Shown here in pieces: positions 1-4,806 of a DNA stretch of 8,386 nucleotides. Position 1 is the first letter of the stretch. Each line of letters opens with the position of its first letter. The DNA is from Hyphomicrobiales bacterium (GTDB taxonomy: Bacteria > Pseudomonadota > Alphaproteobacteria > Rhizobiales > Devosiaceae). Both the position numbers and the translations under genes were made by a program. Location: NCBI GenBank assembly GCA_026989045.1, contig JALSJY010000239.1:1-8386 (forward strand), written 5' to 3'. The notes under the pieces were generated by a model. That model was not told the origin of the DNA. It saw only the letters and a list, made by a program, of their open reading frames with translations, and did no database searches.

Positions 1-546
1 GCAACATTTGTAGCTGACGATATCTTCACAGGTACTGTTTCTACATGGGCAATTCATGCTGGTGCAGAAGTAACATATGACATGTATAAATTCCTAGTTG
101 CTTTCGGCTATGATGATGCTTCTTCTAATTATGATTTAGTAGCTTCAGCTCAAGCAACATTTGATATGTTCACACTTGCTGGTTCTATTGGTATCAGTGA
201 AGTTGCTGCTGTAAGCGGCCTTGAAGCTGGTATTTCTGTATCAGCAGCCGTTACAGATACTGTAACTGTTATGCTTGGTGCTAACTGGGACGATCATGAC
301 ACAGCAACTGCTACAGATGAACTCTGGAATGTTGAAGCAGGTGTTAAAGCTGAAGTTACAGAATCAGTTACTCTATCTGGTTCAGTTGGCGTTCTTGGTG
401 ATGAAGCAACAGCAACAACCGTTCTTTACGGTTCACTTAAAGCAGCTTGGGCACCAGGTGGTGGTTTCAACGCAGCTGTTGAACTTGAAGGCAACGAAAA
501 CGGTGCTTACTCAGTTACTACTACAGCTTCTAAATCATTCAAATAA
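1..546 (+). CDS. Porin-like outer-membrane beta-barrel protein, C-terminal part (5' end outside window)
   Basis: The reading frame is open from base 1 to the TAA at 544-546, giving 181 residues with no start in the window, so the N-terminal part including any signal peptide is missing. The sequence is made of alternating hydrophobic/polar stretches rich in Thr, Val, Ala and Gly, separated by acidic turns (for example GANWDDHD and LEGNENGAY), as expected of amphipathic beta strands of a barrel. The style and length resemble the C-terminal half of alphaproteobacterial porin_2 family proteins (Omp2b-like general diffusion porins), which form trimeric pores in the outer membrane; that family call is by resemblance, not by a diagnostic motif. 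An oddity is the C-terminus, SKSFK: the usual terminal Phe of the BAM recognition signal is followed by an extra Lys. An internal Met at base 82 lies in mid-barrel and is not a likely start. The gene is followed by a strong terminator, so it is the last gene of its transcript. Confidence 0.65.
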   Translation, partial: ATFVADDIFTGTVSTWAIHAGAEVTYDMYKFLVAFGYDDASSNYDLVASAQATFDMFTLAGSIGISEVAAVSGLEAGISVSAAVTDTVTVMLGANWDDHDTATATDELWNVEAGVKAEVTESVTLSGSVGVLGDEATATTVLYGSLKAAWAPGGGFNAAVELEGNENGAYSVTTTASKSFK

Positions 547-571
547 GCTTGTAAGTATAACAAATATTAAG

Positions 572-601
572 AAAGGCTCGGCATTCGCCGAGCCTTTTTT
601 T
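572..601 (+). terminator. Rho-independent terminator of the porin gene
   Basis: An 8-bp GC-rich stem GGCTCGGC (575-582) pairs perfectly with GCCGAGCC (587-594) around the four-base loop ATTC. It is followed by seven T residues (595-601); the three A residues at 572-574 extend the stem into the T tract. It lies 25 bp after the porin stop codon. Confidence 0.93.
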
Positions 602-607
602 ATTCCT

Positions 608-637
608 GTTATTCTGAATCTGCCACTTGTTATCCTG
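608..637 (+). repeat. Two possible decayed copies of the hairpin repeat
   Basis: GTTATTCTGAA at 608-618 and GTTATCCTG at 629-637 match the left end of the repeat found intact at 651 (GTCATTCTGAA), but the rest of the unit is not recognisable. The three left ends are spaced 21 and 22 bp apart. These may be degraded copies or chance similarity; the call is weak. Confidence 0.3.
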
Positions 638-650
638 CGTTTGCGCTCCT

Positions 651-718
651 GTCATTCTGAACGAAGTGAAGAATCTTTCATTACTGCTTTAAGATGCTTC
701 GGCTTCGCTCAGCATGAC
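651..718. repeat. Inverted pair of hairpin repeats (REPIN-like element, copies A and A')
   Basis: Copy A (651-677, forward) and copy A' (691-718, reverse) are imperfect inverted repeats separated by a 13-base spacer (678-690), so the 68-bp unit can fold into one long hairpin. The two arms agree at about 22 of 27 positions. Each arm also has its own short internal dyad: ATTCT/AGAAT in A and ATGCT/AGCAT in A' (read on the minus strand), each around an 11-12-base loop. Two short palindromic repeats in opposite orientation is the layout of REPIN elements and small MITE-like non-autonomous elements. Left ends begin GTCAT in both arms. Confidence 0.8.
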
Positions 719-750
719 AAAGTTTTATTTACCACCCTAAATCCGCTCTT

Positions 751-777
751 GTCACCCTGAACGAAGTGAAGGGTCTT
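751..777 (+). repeat. Hairpin repeat copy B, upstream of the GIY-YIG gene
   Basis: This is a 27-bp forward copy with arms ACCCT (754-758) and AGGGT (770-774) around the shared loop GAACGAAGTGA. Compared with copy A, both arms have changed together and pairing is kept. It ends 67 bp before the ATG of the GIY-YIG gene. Copy B and 20 bp of sequence before it (731-777) recur at 1250-1296 with 42 of 47 positions identical. Confidence 0.85.
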
Positions 778-844
778 TACTCAGGGGCGCTCTCATCTTT
801 AATAATAAATGATATACGGTTGCAAAATTATTCTAAGAGAAAAA

Positions 845-1135
845 ATGAAGAATTATTATATTTATATGATCACCAATTGGAATAATAAAGTGCCTTATAC
901 TGGGGTTACTAATAATTTAGAGCGGAGAATTTTTGAACATAAGAATAAATTGATTGATGGATTCACAAAAAAATACAATATAAATAAGCTAGTGTATTTT
1001 GAACATGGGAGCGATGTTAATGGGGCTATTGTTAGGGAAAAACAACTCAAAGGCTGGACTAGATCAAAGAAGAATGCACTGATTGAATCAGTTAATCCAA
1101 ATTGGAAGGATTTATCGCAAGACTGTGATGACTAA
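845..1135 (+). CDS. Small GIY-YIG nuclease family protein
   Basis: This encodes a 96-residue stand-alone GIY-YIG endonuclease domain. The GIY half is Y5-I6-Y7 and the YIG half is Y18-T19-G20, followed by the helix with the expected catalytic Arg (LERRIFEHK, R27/R28) and by the segment REKQLKGW (64-71), whose E65 is the expected metal-binding Glu. The C-terminal NPNWKDL (84-90) is typical of this small single-domain family. Members of the fold cut DNA; the substrate of this subfamily is not established to my knowledge. I chose the ATG at 845 because family proteins begin just before the YYIY strand and AAGAGA (835-840) sits four bases upstream. An in-frame ATG at 809 would add 12 unconserved residues. 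The gene is visibly more AT-rich than the repeats around it, lies alone between inverted repeat copies B and C, and has no other gene within 290 bp, which suggests an accessory or mobile origin. Confidence 0.88.
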   Translation: MKNYYIYMITNWNNKVPYTGVTNNLERRIFEHKNKLIDGFTKKYNINKLVYFEHGSDVNGAIVREKQLKGWTRSKKNALIESVNPNWKDLSQDCDD

Positions 1136-1154
1136 TAAAGGTTATTAAATGCAT

Positions 1155-1181
1155 AAGATTCTTCACTTCGTTCAGAGTGAC
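1155..1181 (-). repeat. Hairpin repeat copy C, downstream of the GIY-YIG gene
   Basis: This is a reverse-orientation copy starting 19 bp after the GIY-YIG stop codon. In minus-strand reading its arms are ACTCT and AGAAT, with one position not Watson-Crick; in the plus-strand transcript that pair becomes a U-G wobble. With copy B it forms inverted flanks of the nuclease gene. It may also help end the transcript, though no T run follows. Confidence 0.85.
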
Positions 1182-1190
1182 GACAGAGGA

Positions 1191-1217
1191 AAGATTCTTC
1201 ACTTCGTTCAGAATGAC
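1191..1217 (-). repeat. Hairpin repeat copy D
   Basis: This is a reverse-orientation copy and the exact reverse complement of copy A over all 27 bases. It lies 36 bp after the start of copy C in the same orientation. Its arms ATTCT/AGAAT pair perfectly. Confidence 0.87.
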
Positions 1218-1269
1218 GCGACTGCTGTCACCCCTAGATCCTCTCCCCTACCACCATAAATCCGCCACT

Positions 1270-1296
1270 GTCATCCTGAACGAAGTGAAGGGTCTT
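1270..1296 (+). repeat. Hairpin repeat copy E
   Basis: This is a forward copy with arms ATCCT and AGGGT, four Watson-Crick pairs and one U-G wobble. It differs from copy B at a single base. Its 20-bp left flank also matches that of copy B, so 1250-1296 and 731-777 form an imperfect 47-bp direct repeat that brackets the nuclease gene together with copies C and D. Confidence 0.87.
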
Positions 1297-1486
1297 ATTA
1301 GAAAAATATTCTCCGAAATCTTATTTTATGTAATGTAGAATTCCCTCACCCATCTATTTTCCACAAAAACTAAAAATCTCTGGCATTCCACTTATATAAC
1401 GGTTAATGTTTTGTTAAATATAATTGCGTGCGTAAACGGGTAGGGTTGCGCGCTGGTAGAATATACTTTTGCGATGGGGGCTTTGC
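1297..1486 (+). promoter_or_regulatory. Leader region of the OmpA operon with a candidate -10 box
   Basis: This AT-rich stretch between repeat copy E and the OmpA gene must hold the operon promoter unless transcription enters from the left. A perfect TATAAT occurs at 1419-1424, but the -35 position 17 bp upstream reads only ATAACG, so the promoter call is weak. A short ORF of eight codons (1474-1500) overlaps the OmpA start. Nothing else was recognised here. Confidence 0.3.
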
Positions 1487-4000
1487 ATGGCATCGAATAA
1501 AAGAAAATGGATAATTCCAGGTGTTTTGACTGTTATATTAGGAACAGCAGGCACAATGTTTGTTTCAGAACCAAAATTGGAAGCTGACTTAACATCTCGC
1601 TCGCAAGCCTTATTAAGTGAGAATGATTTTTCTTGGGCAAGTGTAGAGTTTGACTCTCGTGATGCAACAATAAGCGGCACAGCAGAAAATGCTGAGCAGA
1701 AACAAAAAGCTCATGATTTAATTAGCAATCTTCATGGTGTGCGGGTTGTAAATTCAAAGACTGATTTATTACCATCTGTTTCACCTTATCCCTTCTCAGG
1801 TAAAATAAATTCTGGGGATATTACTTTATCAGGCGGTGCGCCAAATGATGCTATTCGCCAAAGCTTAATTGCAAGATCTGGCGCATCTAGCGCTTCAATT
1901 GATCTTTTAGCTGGCTCTCCTGATAGAGATAAATGGCTAGGTGCAACTGACTTTGCAATCACACAATTAAAGCAATTTGAAGTGGGGCAGGTTAGCTTAA
2001 CAGATCTTGAAATTTCCGCATCTGGTCAGCCAAAATCTCGGCAGGCCTTTGATGACTTAAATGCAGCATTTGCAAGCGGCTTGCCTACTGGTATTTCGCT
2101 TGGAGAAGTTAATATATCTGCGCCTATAGAAAATCCTTATCTATGGTCAGCACAAAAAAATGCCTCTGGAGACATCTCAGTAACTGGCTTTGCTCCAGAT
2201 GCGCAAATTATGGATCGCTTGAGCGAAAATGCTAATTCTACAATGCTACTTGCACAAGGGGCGCCTGATAATTTTGTAGACACAGCACTTTCTGGTCTAA
2301 AAGCACTATCTTTACTTGAAGAAGGCGAGGTTAGTCTTGATGCTCAGGGCTGGTCATTAAGAGGTGATGCGTCCTCACAAGAAGTTATGACAATGTTAGA
2401 TTCTGAACTTAATGCTTCTAATTGGCAGCTTAGCGTTGTAGCACCTCCCCCACCACCACCTCCTGCACCTCCCGCGCCTGTTATTCCAACTGCCTCTCCT
2501 TATCTTTGGTCAGCAGAGCGCATTGATGATGGAGCTTATGCTTTATCAGGCTATGTGCCGCAAGAAAGCCTAAAGCAATATCAATTGCTACAAGTTGGCT
2601 ATGATGCAAATGAAAACCTTGAAATTGCACTTGGTGAGCCAGATGGTTTTTCTGAAGCTACAAATGCTGGCTTATCTGCTCTTGCGCTACTAGAAAAGGG
2701 TCGTGTTGCTTATAACGGCACACAATACTCGCTTGTTGGTTTAGCAAAAACCGAGGAGGCAAAAGCAAGTGCTTTAGGTGAAATTGCTAATGCTGTTGAT
2801 ATTAAAGATTGGGAAATTGATATTGCAGTGATGGAGCCACCAATTCCAACTGCCTCTCCTTATCTTTGGAAAGCCTCAAAAGCCTATAAAGCGTCAGTTA
2901 ATCTTTCTGGTTATGTGCCAAATAAAGCTATAAAAAACATGATAGCAAGAAGTGCCGCAGGTGATGTTACAACAATTGCTAAAGGCTCTCCAAAGGGATT
3001 TGGAAGCAATGCATTAGCAGCTATTTCATCTCTTGAGAATCTTGATTATGGTGCAGCTGGCTTTGATGGTGAAAATTGGTATGTTTCTGGCATGTTAGCA
3101 GAAAGTGCCTCATTAGACGACCTATCGTCTGCATTAAACCGAGGTAATGCTGGAGCAGATAAATGGCTTATAAATGTTAAACAAAAACCAAAGCCTGCAC
3201 CAGAAACAGCGCCTAAACCAAAGCCTGCACCAGAACCAGAGCCTAAACCAGAGCCTAAACCTGTCCCTGTTGCCTCGCCAGATTATCGCTTTGTTGCAAC
3301 TCTTGGTGAAGATAAACTAGTGTCGTTTAATGGTGATATTCCAACGCTAGAAACGCAAAATTATATCTCTGTGCTAGCAGGAAATGTTGCTAGAGATAAT
3401 TTGGTTATAGACTTCCCCGCACCAGATAATTTTAACCGTAACTTATTTGCAGGCTTGCGCTCGCTGCGTATGTTGGAGAGCGGTCAGCTTTCATATAGGA
3501 ATAAACAATGGTATTTATTTGGTGAAGCAAAAAATGATGCAACAAGAGAGAAAGCATTAGGTGAAATTGAGACTCTGTCTTTTGCGGATATGTGGAGTGT
3601 GAATATTAAAGTGCAAAGACAGCTTATCAATACATGTAATGATAATGTTTCAAAATTTGCAGATAATAATGTAATTTTATTTGATGTAGGTAAGGCGATA
3701 ATAAAACCAGAATCGGATATTATAATTCAGCATTTGGCTTTGCTGTTAAGTAAATGCCCAGGCTCAGATATTCACGTTCAAGGCCATACAGATAGTGATG
3801 GTAGTAATGGTAGAAACCTTACTTTATCAGTTGATAGAGCCGAGGCTGTAGTTAATGCACTTGCTAAAAAGGGTATTGATCCTAAAAGAATATTTGCTAT
3901 TGGGTATGGTGAAAGCATGCCAATCGCAACAAATGATAATGAAGAGGGTAAACGTAAAAACCGGCGCATTGTCTTCTCAGTTTATAAAAATTCAAATTAG
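1487..4000 (+). CDS. BON-domain OmpA family envelope protein with five tandem modules
   Basis: This is an 837-residue cell-envelope protein. A basic N-terminus (NKRKW) and one hydrophobic segment (residues 8-25) act as signal sequence or membrane anchor; I see no convincing signal-peptidase site. A BON-like domain (about 34-95) is followed by five related modules of about 120 residues starting near 98, 215, 336, 456 and 596, most opening with (A)SPYLW or a variant and containing an SG-[YF]-[VA]-P strand. A Pro/Ala linker (319-335) and a Lys/Pro/Glu linker (567-595) lie between modules. The C-terminus (about 727-833) is an OmpA peptidoglycan-binding domain with VQGHTDSDGS, LSVDRA, GYGES and KNRRI; the Asp of GHTD and the Arg of NRR are the usual diaminopimelate contacts. 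It probably links membrane and wall. The ATG at 1487 is preceded by GGGGG six bases upstream; an in-frame TTG at 1469 is less likely. Its stop codon overlaps the ribosome-binding site of the next gene. Confidence 0.88.
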   Translation: MASNKRKWIIPGVLTVILGTAGTMFVSEPKLEADLTSRSQALLSENDFSWASVEFDSRDATISGTAENAEQKQKAHDLISNLHGVRVVNSKTDLLPSVSPYPFSGKINSGDITLSGGAPNDAIRQSLIARSGASSASIDLLAGSPDRDKWLGATDFAITQLKQFEVGQVSLTDLEISASGQPKSRQAFDDLNAAFASGLPTGISLGEVNISAPIENPYLWSAQKNASGDISVTGFAPDAQIMDRLSENANSTMLLAQGAPDNFVDTALSGLKALSLLEEGEVSLDAQGWSLRGDASSQEVMTMLDSELNASNWQLSVVAPPPPPPPAPPAPVIPTASPYLWSAERIDDGAYALSGYVPQESLKQYQLLQVGYDANENLEIALGEPDGFSEATNAGLSALALLEKGRVAYNGTQYSLVGLAKTEEAKASALGEIANAVDIKDWEIDIAVMEPPIPTASPYLWKASKAYKASVNLSGYVPNKAIKNMIARSAAGDVTTIAKGSPKGFGSNALAAISSLENLDYGAAGFDGENWYVSGMLAESASLDDLSSALNRGNAGADKWLINVKQKPKPAPETAPKPKPAPEPEPKPEPKPVPVASPDYRFVATLGEDKLVSFNGDIPTLETQNYISVLAGNVARDNLVIDFPAPDNFNRNLFAGLRSLRMLESGQLSYRNKQWYLFGEAKNDATREKALGEIETLSFADMWSVNIKVQRQLINTCNDNVSKFADNNVILFDVGKAIIKPESDIIIQHLALLLSKCPGSDIHVQGHTDSDGSNGRNLTLSVDRAEAVVNALAKKGIDPKRIFAIGYGESMPIATNDNEEGKRKNRRIVFSVYKNSN
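2483..2869 (+). repeat. Perfect 27-bp in-frame direct repeat between OmpA modules 3 and 4
   Basis: Bases 2483-2509 and 2843-2869 are identical (27 of 27) and lie exactly 360 bp, or 120 codons, apart. They encode the IPTASPYLW boundary at the start of modules 3 and 4. Identity stops sharply on both sides, although the modules are related at protein level throughout. Confidence 0.9.
3185..3268 (+). repeat. Short tandem repeats coding the Lys/Pro-rich linker of the OmpA protein
   Basis: A 21-base unit at 3185-3205 recurs identically at 3215-3235, a 30-bp (10-codon) period, followed by shorter GAGCCTAAACC repeats. The stretch encodes a K-P-A-P-E-P linker between modules 4 and 5, a likely extended spacer in the periplasm. 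Such repeats can change length by slippage without breaking the frame when whole units are gained or lost. Confidence 0.85.
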
Positions 4001-4011
4001 GAGTTAAATTT

Positions 4012-4122
4012 ATGGTTGATGCAATTTCTTATCTCATAGAGCAATATTGGCTCTTTATTTTAGCCGCGCTTGTAATTGGCGTTATAACAGGCTGGGTTTC
4101 GTGCTCAGCTGATAAAGAATAG
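4012..4122 (+). CDS. 36-residue single-span membrane peptide
   Basis: This short ORF has a strong ribosome-binding site, AGGAG (3999-4003), eight bases before ATG and overlapping the upstream stop codon, so it is very likely translated. The peptide starts MVDAISYLIEQYW, continues with a hydrophobic span (about residues 13-31, LFILAALVIGVITGWVSC) and ends SADKE. The span carries a GxxxG helix-packing motif (GVITG) followed by Trp and Cys. It lies 11 bp after the OmpA gene and 12 bp before the HhH gene, and that gene's ribosome-binding site overlaps this stop codon, so the three are probably one transcript with coupled translation. I do not recognise a named family. The membrane span of the next protein has the same GxxxG-aromatic-Cys arrangement, so the two may be partners or duplicates. 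Confidence 0.75.
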   Translation: MVDAISYLIEQYWLFILAALVIGVITGWVSCSADKE

Positions 4123-4134
4123 GGGAGCTGCATA

Positions 4135-4695
4135 ATGACTAGTAATTTACCTCATATTATCGAAGTAGCACTATTATTGCTCATTGCTTTTTTAATCGGC
4201 TGTGTAATTGGCTATTTCTTGAGATGTGTTCTATTTAAACCAAAAGCTACTGAGGTTAAGAATGCTAAGCCCGCACCTGCTCCTGCGCCTGCACCTGCAG
4301 CTACACCAGCTGTTGCAACAACCTCAAAGCCAGAGTCTAAACCAGCAGCTGCTGCATCAAGTGATGGTCGCCCTGAAACATTAGACAAAGCCCGCGGTGG
4401 AAAAAAGGATAACCTTAAGCGTATCAAAGGCATTGGCCCTAAAATTGAAGGTATTTTGAACAAGCTCGGTATTTACCATTTTGATCAAATAGCTAGCTGG
4501 GATAAAAAAACTATTGCTTGGGTTGATGATTATCTTTCCTTTAAGGGAAGAGTTGAGCGTGAAGAGTGGATTTCTCAAGCTAAATTGCTTGCAAAAGGTG
4601 AAGAAACTAACTTTTCTAAACGTGTCGATAAGGGCAGTGTTGCCTCATCAAAAAAGGGGGCTGTTTCTAAGCCCAGTCCAACAAAGAAAAAGTAA
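4135..4695 (+). CDS. Membrane-anchored helix-hairpin-helix (HhH) protein
   Basis: This 186-residue protein has three parts. Residues 8-34 are one transmembrane helix (IEVALLLLIAFLIGCVIGYF) followed by basic residues, which by the positive-inside rule puts the rest in the cytoplasm. Residues 35-82 are an Ala/Pro-rich flexible linker. Residues about 83-153 form a compact domain with the helix-hairpin-helix signature LKRIKGIGPKIEGILNKLGI, then FDQIASW, AWVDDYLSFKGRVEREEWI and QAKLLA. This module is the one appended to the C-terminus of ribosomal protein L21 and NuoE in many alphaproteobacteria; HhH units usually contact DNA or RNA backbone, but the ligand of this variant is not known to me. The C-terminal tail is Lys/Ser-rich and probably disordered. 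The ATG at 4135 has GGGGAG (4122-4127) seven bases upstream. It is the last gene of the operon, ending before a hairpin. Confidence 0.85.
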   Translation: MTSNLPHIIEVALLLLIAFLIGCVIGYFLRCVLFKPKATEVKNAKPAPAPAPAPAATPAVATTSKPESKPAAAASSDGRPETLDKARGGKKDNLKRIKGIGPKIEGILNKLGIYHFDQIASWDKKTIAWVDDYLSFKGRVEREEWISQAKLLAKGEETNFSKRVDKGSVASSKKGAVSKPSPTKKK

Positions 4696-4720
4696 AGCGA
4701 AGAGTTTTTAGCACTATTGC

Positions 4721-4761
4721 CAAAGCCCAACCATATTATTGGTTGGGCTTTGTTGTATTTT
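4721..4761 (+). terminator. Terminator of the OmpA-HhH operon
   Basis: A perfect 12-bp stem, CAAAGCCCAACC (4721-4732) with GGTTGGGCTTTG (4741-4752), has an eight-base loop and is followed by TTGTATTTT. It lies 25 bp after the HhH stop codon. The T tract is interrupted, so strength is uncertain. On the minus strand no T run follows the same hairpin, so it is less likely to end the converging lytic transglycosylase transcript by the intrinsic mechanism. Confidence 0.8.
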
Positions 4762-4806
4762 AATTATGCGAACGACTATTTCAAATGTATAAAGATAATG
4801 CAGAAA

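Noticed and set aside
275..760. Long plus-strand ORF across the porin end, the terminator and the repeats
   Set aside because: It is out of frame with the clear porin frame, runs through an intrinsic terminator, and its end (CHSERSEES, LRCFGFAQHD) is just translation of the hairpin repeats.
809..844. Upstream ATG extending the GIY-YIG protein by 12 residues
   Set aside because: It has no ribosome-binding site and the added residues do not fit the family start; ATG 845 has a purine-rich site at a workable distance.
651..1296. Possible CRISPR array
   Set aside because: The copies are irregularly spaced, lie in both orientations, vary in the arms and flank a gene; there are no uniform spacers and no cas genes.
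1414..1680. Minus-strand ORF over the OmpA start
   Set aside because: It is a shadow of the OmpA gene with no family signature; the same holds for the minus-strand ORFs at 3778-3969, 4212-4463 and 4381-4578.
4514..4711. Plus-strand ORF within and past the HhH gene
   Set aside because: It is another frame of the HhH gene, with no ribosome-binding site and no recognisable features.
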